From Candidatus Pelagibacter communis (GTDB lineage: Bacteria; Pseudomonadota; Alphaproteobacteria; Pelagibacterales; Pelagibacteraceae), in NCBI RefSeq assembly GCF_001180165.1, contig NZ_CVSQ01000060.1, positions 1 through 64,000 on the forward strand: a stretch of DNA of 64,000 nucleotides, written 5' to 3'. The translations under genes and the position numbers were made by a program. The notes below the pieces were generated by a model. That model saw nothing but the letters and a program-made list of their open reading frames with translations, searched no databases and was not told where the DNA came from. Positions 1-10,030 of the stretch are shown piece by piece (position 1 is the first letter of the stretch; every line of letters starts with the position of its first letter).

Positions 1-58
1 ACAAATATTTTTAATAAGTCTGATCTGATCATCTGAATCAATAATAGTAAAATTGGAA
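1..58. other. Inverted duplicate of uvrD fragment, probable chimeric contig end
   Basis: Bases 1-58 are the exact reverse complement of bases 2733-2790, which lie inside uvrD. The uvrD copy fits its protein (the [14 protein letters not shown] stretch typical of UvrD), so it is the genuine locus. Here the segment is fused to fumC and puts an in-frame TGA (34-36) just before the fumarase homology begins at base 49. Bases 49-58 satisfy both sequences, so the junction carries up to about 10 bp of microhomology. I infer an amplification or assembly chimera rather than biology. Confidence 0.85.
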
Positions 59-894
59 GAACTCATTTACAAGATGCTACTCCATTATCTCTTGGACAAG
101 AATTTTCAGGATATCATTTTCAAGTTAAAAAAAGCATTGAAAGAATAGAGTATGCTTTAAAGGAAATACTATTTCTTGCGCAAGGAGGCACAGCTGTTGG
201 CACAGGAATAAATTCAAAAAAAAATTTTGATAAAAAAATTGTAAAAGAAATTGCTAAATTTACAAAAATTAAATTTAAACCAGCTCCAAATAAATTTGCA
301 GAACTTGCAGCACATGATGCAATTGTAAATTTTTCAGGTGCTTTAAATACATGTGCGGTAGCTTTAATGAAAATATCTAATGATATAAGATTTTTAGGTT
401 CAGGCCCTAGAGCAGGTTATGGAGAATTAATTTTACCAGAAAACGAGCCAGGTTCATCAATAATGCCAGGTAAAGTAAATCCAACACAATGTGAGGCTGT
501 AACTATGGTTTGCGTTAAAGTTATTGGAAACCATAACGGAATAACAATGGCAGGTTCACATGGACATTTTGAGCTAAATGTTTTTAAACCTTTAATTGCT
601 CATAACATCTTGCAGTCAATAGACTTAATTGCTGACAGCACAAAGAATTTTGCTCTTTATTGTGTTAAAGGAATAAAAGCTAACAAAAAGAAAATACAGG
701 AGCATCTTGATAATTCATTAATGCTTGTTACCGCACTAGCCCCACATATTGGATATGATAATGCTGCAAAAATTGCAAAAACTGCACTTAAAAATAATAC
801 AACTTTAAAGCATGAAACCTTAAAGACAGGACTAATAACCGAAAAAGACTACAATAAAATTGTTGATCCTAATAAGATGATTTACCCAGCATAG
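49..894 (+). CDS. fumC: Fumarate hydratase class II, C-terminal part (5' end missing)
   Basis: Class II fumarase interconverts fumarate and L-malate in the TCA cycle; the family is a cytosolic homotetramer. About 280 C-terminal residues are visible. The frame is open from base 37 and carries [16 protein letters not shown], whose His belongs to the active site, then the family signature [11 protein letters not shown] at 451-483, whose flexible serine loop is catalytic. Expected helices follow up to TAG at 894. The N-terminal 40% is absent because the left edge is an inverted uvrD fragment, so the first in-frame ATG (367) is not the true start. The last 13 nt overlap the convergent AsmA-like gene. 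The alternative, argininosuccinate lyase or aspartase of the same superfamily, fits the flanking residues less well. Confidence 0.9.
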   Translation, partial: KIGRTHLQDATPLSLGQEFSGYHFQVKKSIERIEYALKEILFLAQGGTAVGTGINSKKNFDKKIVKEIAKFTKIKFKPAPNKFAELAAHDAIVNFSGALNTCAVALMKISNDIRFLGSGPRAGYGELILPENEPGSSIMPGKVNPTQCEAVTMVCVKVIGNHNGITMAGSHGHFELNVFKPLIAHNILQSIDLIADSTKNFALYCVKGIKANKKKIQEHLDNSLMLVTALAPHIGYDNAAKIAKTALKNNTTLKHETLKTGLITEKDYNKIVDPNKMIYPA

Positions 895-2372
895 CTCTTA
901 ATTGCTTGGTTTAATAAGTTTTTAAAATAAATTTTATTTTGTAAATCATCTTTTTTTAAAATTACATTACTTAGAATTTTATTAACATTATCATTAATTT
1001 TGTTGTCAATTTTAATATCTTTTAACTCGGCTATTTTTTGGTCAAAATTATAAGTAAAATTTAAATCAATTTGATTAACTTGATTTCTATAATTTTTTGG
1101 TGTTAAGAGGAATTTATATAAATTATTATAATCTCTAATTTTTATCTTTAACTTTCCATCCAAAACCAACTCTCCATTTCTAACAAAAATCAAACTATCG
1201 AGTAATTCAAAATCTGCTATGTCTTTCCATTGAAATTTTGTCTTGTCTGTATCTATTAAACCTTCTTGAATTTTTAAATTTAAACTAACATTTTTAAAGT
1301 TCGAATTTTTATAAACACTTTCTGCATTTATATTTAATTTAAAATCAATATTTTTATTATTTAATATTTCTGTTTTTAAAAATTGAGCCAAAACAGCATT
1401 AGAACCAAATAGATAATTTAAATTTATTTGATCTGAATTACCTTCTAAATTTGCAAAAAAAGGTTTGAAATTAAATTTGCCTTTATAGCTAACATCTGGT
1501 TGATCAATTTTATCAAATATATGAAAATCAAATAAATTTTTTTCAATTTTATAATCTACAAGTCTTTTTATTTTATTTAAATTAAGCTTTGATTTACCAA
1601 TTTTTATATTATTCTCAAAGATCAATTCATTTTCAATATTGAGCTTCATTAAATCAAGATTAATTGTAGATAAATTTTTCTTGTTATCTTCACTAAAAAA
1701 AGATTCTACTGAAAAAGGAATATTAAATATTTCATTTTCTGAATAGAAAATATTTTTTAATTCTTTTGATTCAAAATAATATTTCATCTTAAAAATTTTA
1801 GCTATAAACAAAACTTCATCGTCTATATGTTTAAAAAAAACATTGCTATTATTAATTGTTATATTTCCACTTTGGAAATCTCTATTTAATAACTTTATAA
1901 AAAAATTATAGTTTTTTGTATTAAGATTAAAATTTGCGTTTTCTAAAATCATATCTCTTATTTTAATATCCTTTATTGAAAAAAGATTATCAAATGATAT
2001 GAAAATTTTTAATTTACTAATTTCAGCAATTTCTTTTTTATTATCAAGAATTTTAGAGTCGGTAGTTATGAAATGAGGTCTAGGAAAAAAGTTATATTTT
2101 ATATTTTGAGAAAATTTAAAATTTAAATCATATTTGACTTGCAACTCATTTTTTAACTTTTTTGAAATATCAGTTTGATTGAAAAAAGTAGGTAATAATA
2201 AATAAGATACAGAAATAACAAAAAGTGCGACAAAAGTTAAAATTATTTTATTATTTTTAAATAAATAACTTAAATTTTTAGAATTTAACTTGTTTAAATT
2301 TTTTTCTAAAAGATTATTAATAAATTTATTAATGTTTTTTAAATGTTTTACAAAAGAATTTGTTTTACTCAT
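882..2372 (-). CDS. AsmA-family envelope protein
   Basis: About 496 residues. A basic N-terminus is followed by one hydrophobic segment around residues 42-64 that should anchor the protein in the inner membrane, with the rest periplasmic. The region after it ([11 protein letters not shown], then a block like [15 protein letters not shown]) matches the start of AsmA proteins. That family is implicated in outer-membrane lipid and assembly homeostasis, and larger members are thought to move phospholipid between membranes. A TTG start nine bases upstream is possible, but the ATG at 2372 is preferred. The gene is divergent from uvrD with only 34 nt between them and overlaps fumC at its 3' end. The AsmA assignment is by pattern; the substrate is unknown. 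Confidence 0.7.
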   Translation of the reverse strand: MSKTNSFVKHLKNINKFINNLLEKNLNKLNSKNLSYLFKNNKIILTFVALFVISVSYLLLPTFFNQTDISKKLKNELQVKYDLNFKFSQNIKYNFFPRPHFITTDSKILDNKKEIAEISKLKIFISFDNLFSIKDIKIRDMILENANFNLNTKNYNFFIKLLNRDFQSGNITINNSNVFFKHIDDEVLFIAKIFKMKYYFESKELKNIFYSENEIFNIPFSVESFFSEDNKKNLSTINLDLMKLNIENELIFENNIKIGKSKLNLNKIKRLVDYKIEKNLFDFHIFDKIDQPDVSYKGKFNFKPFFANLEGNSDQINLNYLFGSNAVLAQFLKTEILNNKNIDFKLNINAESVYKNSNFKNVSLNLKIQEGLIDTDKTKFQWKDIADFELLDSLIFVRNGELVLDGKLKIKIRDYNNLYKFLLTPKNYRNQVNQIDLNFTYNFDQKIAELKDIKIDNKINDNVNKILSNVILKKDDLQNKIYFKNLLNQAIKSYAG

Positions 2373-2406
2373 AGCAATCAAGAAATCTTATAAAGGATTA
2401 TTTTAA

Positions 2407-4443
2407 ATGATAAACAAAGATTATTTAGAAAATTTAAATGATGCCCAAAAAGAAGCTGTTCTTCATCTAGATGGCCCACTTTTGATTGTGGCTGGAGCCG
2501 GATCTGGAAAAACAAAAGTTTTAACTTCTAGAATTGCTAATATTATTAAAGAAAAAAAGGCATTTCCAAATCAAATCTTGGCAGTAACATTTACAAATAA
2601 AGCTGCTAAAGAAATGCAAAATAGAGTCAGCAAAATACTCGGCTCTACCGCAGTCGGACTTTCATGGCTAGGCACATTTCATTCTATTTGTGCGAAATTA
2701 TTGCGAAAACATGCATCTGCTGCGAATCTTAATTCCAATTTTACTATTATTGATTCAGATGATCAGATCAGACTTATTAAAAATATTTGTAAGGCTGAAA
2801 ATATTGATATTAAACAATTATCTCCAAGGTTTATATTAGCAATAATTGATCGTTGGAAAAATAAAGGATTTTATCCTAATGAAGTAGTAATAAATAAAAA
2901 AGATCTTTATGAAAAAACAATTCTTCCACTTTATAAAACTTATCAACAAAAATTAACAGACCTTAACTCTTGTGACTTTGGAGATCTTATTTTGCATGCT
3001 GTTAAAATTTTAGAATTTAATACAGATATTAGAGAAATATATTCAAAAAATTTTAAATATATTCTTGTTGATGAATATCAAGATACAAATTTTATTCAAA
3101 GTAAATGGCTTAATCTCCTTTCAGAAAAAAATAAAAATATTTGCTGTGTAGGGGATGATGATCAATCGATTTATAGTTGGAGAGGTGCGGAAATAAAAAA
3201 TTTTTTAGAATTTGATCAAGTTTATAAAAATACAAAAGTAATAAGATTAGAGCAAAATTATAGGTCTTCTCAGAATATTTTATCTGTGGCTTCAGACATT
3301 ATTTCTAATAATCAAAATAGAGTTGGGAAAACATTGATTACTACAATGGAAGAAGGTGATCCAGTGCAATTAAACTGTTTTAAAAATGGTAAAGATGAAG
3401 CAGTTGGGATTTCTGATGAAATTGAAAAAAAAATAAAAAAAAAGTTTTCGTATAATAATATTGCAATTTTAGTTAGGGCCATTTTTCAAACACGTGAATT
3501 TGAGGAAAGATTTCTTAAAATTGGTATGCCTTACAGAATATTGGGTGGTACAAAATTTTACGAAAGAGCTGAAATTAAAGATTGTGTTGCATATTTAAGA
3601 TTAATTCATCAGGAAAAAGATGACTTGGCTTTTGAAAGAATAGTGAATAACCCTAAGAGATCAATAGGTGACAGTACTTTAAAAAATATTCATGAGTTTT
3701 CTAAGGAAAATAATTTAAATTTAGAAAGAGCATCAATAAAAATGCTTGAACAAAATTTAATCAAACCAAAAGCTAAAATTGGTCTTAGTTTATTTATCAA
3801 TTCTTTGACGAAGTGGAGAAATGATTTATTTGAGAAAAAATCAAGTCATGTAAAATTATTACAAATTGTTTTGGATGAATCAGGATATTCAGCAATGCTA
3901 AAAAATAAAAAAGACTTGGATAATGAAAATAGATTAGAAAATATTAAAGAGTTATTAAGTGCAATGAAAGAATTTGACAATCTAGAAAGTTTTTTAGAAC
4001 ATGTTTCTTTAGCAACGTCTGTAGATCAGGAATGGGATGGTGAAAAAATTAACATGATGACTATGCACGCAGCAAAAGGTTTAGAGTTTGATGTTGTATT
4101 TTTACCTGGATGGGAGGAAGGGTTATTTCCACACCAAAAATCTATCGAAGAAAAAGGTCAAAATGGCCTAGAGGAAGAAAGACGGTTAGCATATGTAGGA
4201 ATTACAAGAGCAAAGAAAAAAGCTATAATTTCCTTTTCAATGAATAGATTTTATCAAGGAGATTGGATTGATAGTATGGCTTCAAGATTTGTTGATGAAC
4301 TTCCAGAAAAACATTTAGAAAAAAACTCCTTCTTTGACGAGGAAATTAATAATGATGATGATTTTGATTTTAATCAAGATTTTGAAATTGAGGAAGGTAC
4401 AAGAAGTCCTGGTTGGATAAGATATCAAAAGAGAATTAAATGA
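2407..4443 (+). CDS. uvrD: UvrD/PcrA-type superfamily 1 DNA helicase
   Basis: ATP-dependent 3'-5' DNA helicase of nucleotide excision and mismatch repair. The 678 residues, close to family length, show the Q motif LNDAQKEAV, Walker A AGAGSGKT near residue 30, TFTNKAAKEM, motif II VDEYQDT near 221, GDDDQSIYSWRGA, QNYRSS, and the late motifs MTMHAAKGLEFDVVFLPG and EERRLAYVGITRA. UvrB and UvrC, which act before it in excision repair, are encoded about 40 kb away in this window. Its last 4 nt overlap the next gene (ATGA), indicating translational coupling. An inverted copy of bases 2733-2790 sits at the window's left edge. PcrA versus UvrD naming cannot be decided by eye. Confidence 0.95.
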   Translation: MINKDYLENLNDAQKEAVLHLDGPLLIVAGAGSGKTKVLTSRIANIIKEKKAFPNQILAVTFTNKAAKEMQNRVSKILGSTAVGLSWLGTFHSICAKLLRKHASAANLNSNFTIIDSDDQIRLIKNICKAENIDIKQLSPRFILAIIDRWKNKGFYPNEVVINKKDLYEKTILPLYKTYQQKLTDLNSCDFGDLILHAVKILEFNTDIREIYSKNFKYILVDEYQDTNFIQSKWLNLLSEKNKNICCVGDDDQSIYSWRGAEIKNFLEFDQVYKNTKVIRLEQNYRSSQNILSVASDIISNNQNRVGKTLITTMEEGDPVQLNCFKNGKDEAVGISDEIEKKIKKKFSYNNIAILVRAIFQTREFEERFLKIGMPYRILGGTKFYERAEIKDCVAYLRLIHQEKDDLAFERIVNNPKRSIGDSTLKNIHEFSKENNLNLERASIKMLEQNLIKPKAKIGLSLFINSLTKWRNDLFEKKSSHVKLLQIVLDESGYSAMLKNKKDLDNENRLENIKELLSAMKEFDNLESFLEHVSLATSVDQEWDGEKINMMTMHAAKGLEFDVVFLPGWEEGLFPHQKSIEEKGQNGLEEERRLAYVGITRAKKKAIISFSMNRFYQGDWIDSMASRFVDELPEKHLEKNSFFDEEINNDDDFDFNQDFEIEEGTRSPGWIRYQKRIK

Positions 4444-6134
4444 AAAATTATTTAAAAGAATTAAGAAATAAATTTAAGAAATATGAAATTGATGGCTATG
4501 TGATTCCAAAAAATGACGATTATTTTACAGAATATTCAAAATTAAATCGATTAGAGGTAATCTCAAACTTTAGTGGATCTGCTGGCTTAGCCATAATTCT
4601 TAAAAATAAAAATTATTTGTTTACTGATGGAAGATATACAATTCAAAGTAAAATTGAGAGTGGAAAAAATTTTAAAATTTATGGATTTGAAAAATTAATA
4701 AATTGTAGTTTGTTTAAAAACCTTACACTTGGCATAGATCCAAAGTTATTTACCAATACTCAAATTAAAAATTATTTTTTAAAACATAATAAAATAAAAT
4801 ATATTGAAAAAAATCTAATTGATGAAATTAAAAAACAAAAAGAACATGCTTCAATCCCATTTTTTTCTTTAGATAAAAATATTGTTGGTGAAAGTATTAA
4901 TTCTAAATTAAATAAAATAACTAAATATTTAAAGAAAAATAAATGCGATTATATTTTTATTAGTGCGCCAGAAAATGTTGCGTGGACTTTAAATGTGAGA
5001 GGTGGAGATGGCCCCAACAGTCCAATTCCCAATTCAAGATTGATAGTAAGTAAATCAAAAAAAATACTACTTATAAGTAATCTTAAAAAGTGTAAGCAAT
5101 TATTAAAAAATAAAATTATAAAGAAAGATGAATTTTTAGATGTAAATACTTTACCAAGTAAAATACTGTATCTTAAGGGGGGGAGCTTTATTATAGATGA
5201 TAAATCTTGTTCAATATTTTATGAAAATTTAATTAAGTCTAAATTTAAGATCTTAAAAAGAGAAGATCCAATTTATCTCTTTAAAGCAATCAAAAACAAA
5301 ACAGAGATTAGGAATATGATTAATGCTCATATCTTAGATGGAGTAGCATTAACAAAATTTTTATTTTGGATAAAAAAAATTAATAAAAAAAAAATTACAG
5401 AAGTAGAAGCAGCTAAGAAATTAGAAAATTTTAGAAAATTAAATAAAAACTTTCTATATCCTAGTTTTGATACAATAGCGGGCTCAGGAAAAAATGGTGC
5501 TATTGTACATTACCGTGCAAAAAAGGAAAACTGCAGAACTATTAATAGAAATGATATTTTACTATGTGACTCAGGTGGGCAATATAAGTATGGGACAACT
5601 GATGTCACAAGAACAATATGTTTTGCTAAACAGAAACATAGTATCAAAAATATTTTCACAAAAGTATTAAAAGGTCATATTGCTGTTGCCACGACTGATA
5701 TTAATAAAGATAACACAGGTAAAAAAATTGACAAAAGAGCGAGAAAATTTTTAAATAAAAGTAACCTAGATTATGCGCATGGTACAGGACACGGTGTTGG
5801 TTTTTTTCTTAATGTTCATGAAGGACCTCAATCTATTACGAAAATAAATACAGTAAAAATAAGAGAGGGTATGATTTTAAGTAATGAACCTGGGTATTAT
5901 AAAACCAATGAATATGGAATTAGGATTGAAAATTTAGTTTATGTTAAAAAAATAAAAAAAAATTTGTCATTTCAAAATTTAACAATGGCACCTATAGAGA
6001 AAGATTTAATAAATTTTGATTTATTAACAATTGATGAGAAAAATTATCTGTTTAAATATCATTTAGAAGTTTATTCAAGGATATCAAAATATTTAAATCC
6101 AAAAGAGAAAAGCTGGTTAGCTACTTTTATTTAG
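4440..6134 (+). CDS. pepP: Xaa-Pro aminopeptidase (aminopeptidase P, M24B)
   Basis: Metallopeptidase removing the N-terminal residue from peptides with proline in second position; probably cytosolic, since no signal peptide is visible. The 564 residues match the long aminopeptidase P type with two creatinase-like N-terminal domains and a C-terminal pita-bread domain. Metal ligands are recognisable: Asp in LLCDSGG, Asp in TTDVTRT, His in HGTGHGVGFF near residue 446, Glu in SNEPGYY and Glu in RIENLV. It starts with ATGA overlap on uvrD and ends overlapping the convergent ligA by 18 nt. The family is clear; substrate preference is by homology only. Confidence 0.88.
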   Translation: MKNYLKELRNKFKKYEIDGYVIPKNDDYFTEYSKLNRLEVISNFSGSAGLAIILKNKNYLFTDGRYTIQSKIESGKNFKIYGFEKLINCSLFKNLTLGIDPKLFTNTQIKNYFLKHNKIKYIEKNLIDEIKKQKEHASIPFFSLDKNIVGESINSKLNKITKYLKKNKCDYIFISAPENVAWTLNVRGGDGPNSPIPNSRLIVSKSKKILLISNLKKCKQLLKNKIIKKDEFLDVNTLPSKILYLKGGSFIIDDKSCSIFYENLIKSKFKILKREDPIYLFKAIKNKTEIRNMINAHILDGVALTKFLFWIKKINKKKITEVEAAKKLENFRKLNKNFLYPSFDTIAGSGKNGAIVHYRAKKENCRTINRNDILLCDSGGQYKYGTTDVTRTICFAKQKHSIKNIFTKVLKGHIAVATTDINKDNTGKKIDKRARKFLNKSNLDYAHGTGHGVGFFLNVHEGPQSITKINTVKIREGMILSNEPGYYKTNEYGIRIENLVYVKKIKKNLSFQNLTMAPIEKDLINFDLLTIDEKNYLFKYHLEVYSRISKYLNPKEKSWLATFI

Positions 6135-8147
6135 CATTTTCAAAAATTCAGTTTGGTCAATTACTTTTATTTTTAACTGTTTGGCATAATCTACTTTTTT
6201 TTTAGTTGGTTTTTCACCAATAATTAAGAAATTTAGTTTTTTTGATACACTACTAATTGTTTTTCCAGAATTTTCCTCAATCAGAGATTTAACTTCTGCT
6301 CTACTAATCCCATTTAATTTTCCAGTAACTAAAAAAGTTTTATTTTTAAATAAACCATTATCTGAATTTTGGACAGCATTATTAATTATTAAAATTTTTT
6401 CTAATTCATTCAAAACTCTTATATTCGATTTATTTGAAAAAAAACTTTTTATAGAATTTACTTGTGTTTCACCGATACCATCGATGTTTAACAAATCTTC
6501 ATAATCACTTTGAATAGATAAATTTTTAAATTTTGAAAATGATATGAAATGTTTTGATAACAGTTTTGCGTTCTCTAATCCTATGTGTCTAATTCCTAAC
6601 GAGTAAATAAATCTTTCTAGTGAAATATTTTTTTTTTGATTAATTGAATATATTAAATTTTTAACAGATAATTGACCCCAACCATCTAGTTTCTCAATTT
6701 TTGAATAGTCTAGTTTAAATATATCTTGAGGAAATTTTATAAATTTTAATTTCCAAAAATTTTCAACAATTTTTTTACCAAACCCATCTATATTAAAAGC
6801 CTCTTTTGATACAAAATGTTTTAATTTTTCAATTGAAATTTTATCACAATAATAACCTTCACTAGTACATCTTCTTACAGCATCATTTTTTTTTGTTACT
6901 GAATTATATTCTTTTATTGCTTGTGATCCACATGATGGACACTTTTCTGGAAATACAAATTTAACACTTTCTTTTGGTCTTTTATTTTTATCAACTGAAA
7001 GAATATGGGGTATTACATCTCCTGCTCTCTCGATAGTTACTGTGTCTCCAACTCTAATATCTTTTCTATTTATTTCGTCTTCATTATGTAATGTTGCATT
7101 TGACACCACGACACCTCCTATATTTATAGGTTTAATTTTTGCCACTGGCGTTAAAGCCCCTGTTCTTCCTATTTGTATTTCAATTGACTGAATTTTAGAA
7201 ATAGCTTTACTAGAGGAAAACTTATGGGCTATTGCCCATCTTGGGGCGTTTGCAACATTTCCTAATCTTTTTTGTAATTCAAAATCATCAATTTTGTAAA
7301 CTATGCCATCTATATCGAAATCTAAATTTGCTCTCTGTTGTTCGACCTCATTATAATTTTCAATCAAATTTTTAATCCCAGTAATAATCCTATTTAGAGG
7401 ATTGATTTTAAAACCCCAGTTACTAAGTTTTTTCAAATAATCAGATTGTTTTTTAAGTTTTAAACCTTTTTCAAAACCAAACGCATAAGCAATAAATTTT
7501 AAAGGTATTTTTTTTGTATCTTGAGGATTTTTTTGTCTCAAAGACCCAGATGCTGCATTTCTTGGGTTTGCAAACTTTTCTTTTAAGTTTTCAAAATCAC
7601 TATTTTGAATAAAAACTTCACCCCTGATATCAATATCCTCAGGAAAATCTTTAGATAAAATTTTCTTTGGAATATCTTTTATGGTTGCAAGATTATTGGT
7701 TATGTCTTCACCTTCTTTACCGTCACCTCTAGATAATCCTGTTTTAAATTCACCATTTTTATAATTTAAAGATGCTGAAATTCCGTCAATTTTTGGTTCC
7801 GCACTGTAAAATAGCTTAAAATCTTTTTCCTTAGAAATAAAATTCAATATTTTTTTTTCAAAGTTAATTAGGTCATTTTCTGAAAATGCATTAGAAAGTG
7901 AAAGCATTGATACTCTATGCAATATTTTTTTAAAATTTTTTGAAGGCCTGTACCCAACTATTTTTGAAGGAGAATCTTTAGAGTCTAAAAAATTATATTT
8001 TCTCTCTAGTTCTAATACCTCTTTTTTAATATCATCATATTCTTTATCTGTGACCTTAGGTTTATTTTTTTCATAATAAAATTTATTTAGTTTATTTATA
8101 AATTTTATTTTTTTTATATAATTTCTTTGAATTTCTATTTTATTCAT
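6117..8147 (-). CDS. ligA: NAD-dependent DNA ligase LigA
   Basis: Seals nicks in DNA using NAD+. At 676 residues it has full family length. Visible are the N-terminal Ia-type region, the adenylation motif AEPKIDG with nucleophile Lys119, the OB region with IGRTGALTPVAKI, a four-cysteine zinc finger beginning CPSCGSQ and ending RRCTSEGYYC, helix-hairpin-helix repeats (IDGFGKKI, LDGWGQLS, IDGIGETQ), and a C-terminal BRCT domain from about residue 595. Its start overlaps the end of bamD by 8 nt and its 3' end overlaps pepP by 18 nt, so it is the last gene of the long minus-strand envelope block. Confidence 0.97.
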   Translation of the reverse strand: MNKIEIQRNYIKKIKFINKLNKFYYEKNKPKVTDKEYDDIKKEVLELERKYNFLDSKDSPSKIVGYRPSKNFKKILHRVSMLSLSNAFSENDLINFEKKILNFISKEKDFKLFYSAEPKIDGISASLNYKNGEFKTGLSRGDGKEGEDITNNLATIKDIPKKILSKDFPEDIDIRGEVFIQNSDFENLKEKFANPRNAASGSLRQKNPQDTKKIPLKFIAYAFGFEKGLKLKKQSDYLKKLSNWGFKINPLNRIITGIKNLIENYNEVEQQRANLDFDIDGIVYKIDDFELQKRLGNVANAPRWAIAHKFSSSKAISKIQSIEIQIGRTGALTPVAKIKPINIGGVVVSNATLHNEDEINRKDIRVGDTVTIERAGDVIPHILSVDKNKRPKESVKFVFPEKCPSCGSQAIKEYNSVTKKNDAVRRCTSEGYYCDKISIEKLKHFVSKEAFNIDGFGKKIVENFWKLKFIKFPQDIFKLDYSKIEKLDGWGQLSVKNLIYSINQKKNISLERFIYSLGIRHIGLENAKLLSKHFISFSKFKNLSIQSDYEDLLNIDGIGETQVNSIKSFFSNKSNIRVLNELEKILIINNAVQNSDNGLFKNKTFLVTGKLNGISRAEVKSLIEENSGKTISSVSKKLNFLIIGEKPTKKKVDYAKQLKIKVIDQTEFLKMLNKSS

Positions 8148-8997
8148 TTTGACTTAAAATAGATTTAAATTTTTTCAAGATTGAATAATTTTTTTTTTTA
8201 TCTTTTTTTAATTTTTTTTTATTCTTTTCATACATCTTATCAAAAACACTATATGATCTTTCGTACCATTTCGAGGATTGATAATTATAACCAAGAAGCT
8301 TAGCATATTTTTTTGCTTCATCCTTTAAACCAATGGTATAATAAACCTCAACTAATCTATGTAGAGCTTCTTCTGTGTAGATTGTAGTTTCATACTCATC
8401 GATAACTGCTCTGAATCTATTTATTGCTGGTATCCATTTTTTTTTTTTAAAATAATATCTTCCTATATACATTTCTTTTGATGCCAATGTATCATTGATA
8501 ATATCTATTTTAAATTCTGCATCTAATGAATATTCAGTTTCAGGATAATTTTTAATTAAAAAAATAAATTTTTCTTTTGCTTTTATTATTGTTTGTAAAT
8601 CTTTTTTTTCGTCAATTATTTGTTCATACCAACACAAACCTAACAAATAATAGGCATAATCTAAATCTTTATAAAAAGGATAAACTTTAACGAACCTTTG
8701 CAACTCAAGAATTGCATCTTCATAATAGTCTTGAGAATAGTAGGAATATGCTGCCATCAACGCAGATTTTGGTGCCCACTCAGATTGTGGAAATAACACT
8801 TCAGCTTCATTAAACTTTTTTGCGGCAAATAAAACATCGCCTCTTTTTAAAGAATTTAATCCTTCCTCATAAGCTTCCAAAACTTGCAATTCTAAATTTT
8901 TTTCTTGGATTACTGATTTAACTTGTTTTTCTTTTGCACAAGAAATTAATAGTAAAGTTGAAATTAATATTAAAAAAATAAACCTGACTATTTGCAT
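8140..8997 (-). CDS. bamD: Outer-membrane assembly lipoprotein BamD
   Basis: Essential lipoprotein of the BAM complex, which with BamA inserts beta-barrels into the outer membrane. The 285-residue protein starts with a lipoprotein signal peptide ending in the lipobox LISC, giving Cys20 as the lipidation site. Tetratricopeptide-like repeats follow (for example NSLKRGDVLFAAKKFNEAE and APKSALMAAYSYYSQDYYED), the normal BamD architecture. The C-terminus is very lysine-rich. It lies 48 nt downstream of lpxC and overlaps ligA by 8 nt. The order ftsA-lpxC-bamD-ligA continues the division cluster in other alphaproteobacteria as I recall it. Confidence 0.93.
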   Translation of the reverse strand: MQIVRFIFLILISTLLLISCAKEKQVKSVIQEKNLELQVLEAYEEGLNSLKRGDVLFAAKKFNEAEVLFPQSEWAPKSALMAAYSYYSQDYYEDAILELQRFVKVYPFYKDLDYAYYLLGLCWYEQIIDEKKDLQTIIKAKEKFIFLIKNYPETEYSLDAEFKIDIINDTLASKEMYIGRYYFKKKKWIPAINRFRAVIDEYETTIYTEEALHRLVEVYYTIGLKDEAKKYAKLLGYNYQSSKWYERSYSVFDKMYEKNKKKLKKDKKKNYSILKKFKSILSQNE

Positions 8998-9045
8998 AAT
9001 AATTTTATAATTAATTAATTGATAATTTTAAAGTTATCTTTTTAA

Positions 9046-9966
9046 CTAGGCAATATGTCTTAATAACTGTTTATTTATTAATGTGTGAGGAAGATTTTTT
9101 TCTTTTATCTCTAAAATTGAAAAATTATCTCTATTTTTGAATAATTTTCTGAGAAGTTGATTAGTCAGATAATGTCCTCCTTGAGAACATTTTATACTGG
9201 CTACTATTCGATATCCAGATGTATAAAGATCTCCAATGCAGTCAAGAATTTTGTGATTTACAAATTCTTTGTCATTTCTTAATCCTTCAGGGTTTAAAAC
9301 TTCGTTATCCTTTACAACTATCGCATTCTCTAAACTTCCGCCTTTTGCAAGTCCATTTTTTTTAATTAACTCGATATCCTCAAATAAACAAAAAGTTCTT
9401 GAATTATAAACGTCTGCCAAATCATCCTCATAAACTTTAACTTTGTTTCTTTGATTTCCTATAATTTGATTTTTGTATTTTAGCTCGAAATCTATTTCCA
9501 AGCTTAAAGTTGAAGGTTTGATTGAAATAAACCTTTCACCATCTGAATATTGAATTTCTTTATTTATTTTAATTATTTTAATTGGTTGTTCGCTTACCTC
9601 TATCCCTGCTAATATAATTTTTTCAATAAAAATTTTTGCTGAGCCATCTAAAATTGGCACTTCTTCATTATCTATTTCAATCAAAGCATTATCTATTCCT
9701 AATCCAAATAATGCGCCCATTAAATGTTCTATAGTTGATACTTTTACTCCAAATTCGTTTTCTACTGTCGTATTTAATGAGGTATTAGATACATTCATAA
9801 AATTAGGATAAACAAAGTTATTTGATTTTAAATCTACTCGTTTGAATACAATCCCAAAATTAGGATTTGCTGGTTTAATACAAATATTTACATCAACACC
9901 ATTATGAAGAGCTACACCACTGAATGATACATTTTTTTTAATAGTTTTTTGAGTTAAATAAGACAC
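9046..9966 (-). CDS. lpxC: UDP-3-O-acyl-N-acetylglucosamine deacetylase LpxC
   Basis: Zinc deacetylase that commits precursor to lipid A synthesis. Zinc ligands and catalytic motifs are intact: STIEHLMGALFG, NHKILDCIGDLY and GGHYLTNQ. LpxC proteins normally begin within about ten residues of the TQKTIKKNVSFSGVALHNG block. The frame is open to an ATG at 10059, which would add some 30 residues and overlap ftsA. I prefer the GTG at 9966 (VSYLTQKTI), giving about 306 residues and leaving a 64-nt gap after ftsA. A second GTG lies seven codons upstream. No clear Shine-Dalgarno settles it. Function is certain, the start is not. Confidence 0.93.
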   Translation of the reverse strand: MSYLTQKTIKKNVSFSGVALHNGVDVNICIKPANPNFGIVFKRVDLKSNNFVYPNFMNVSNTSLNTTVENEFGVKVSTIEHLMGALFGLGIDNALIEIDNEEVPILDGSAKIFIEKIILAGIEVSEQPIKIIKINKEIQYSDGERFISIKPSTLSLEIDFELKYKNQIIGNQRNKVKVYEDDLADVYNSRTFCLFEDIELIKKNGLAKGGSLENAIVVKDNEVLNPEGLRNDKEFVNHKILDCIGDLYTSGYRIVASIKCSQGGHYLTNQLLRKLFKNRDNFSILEIKEKNLPHTLINKQLLRHIA

Positions 9967-10030
9967 AAGAATTTTATAATTTGAAAGCACTTGAATTGAA
10001 AAACAACTAATATTACCAGAAAAAACAGTT

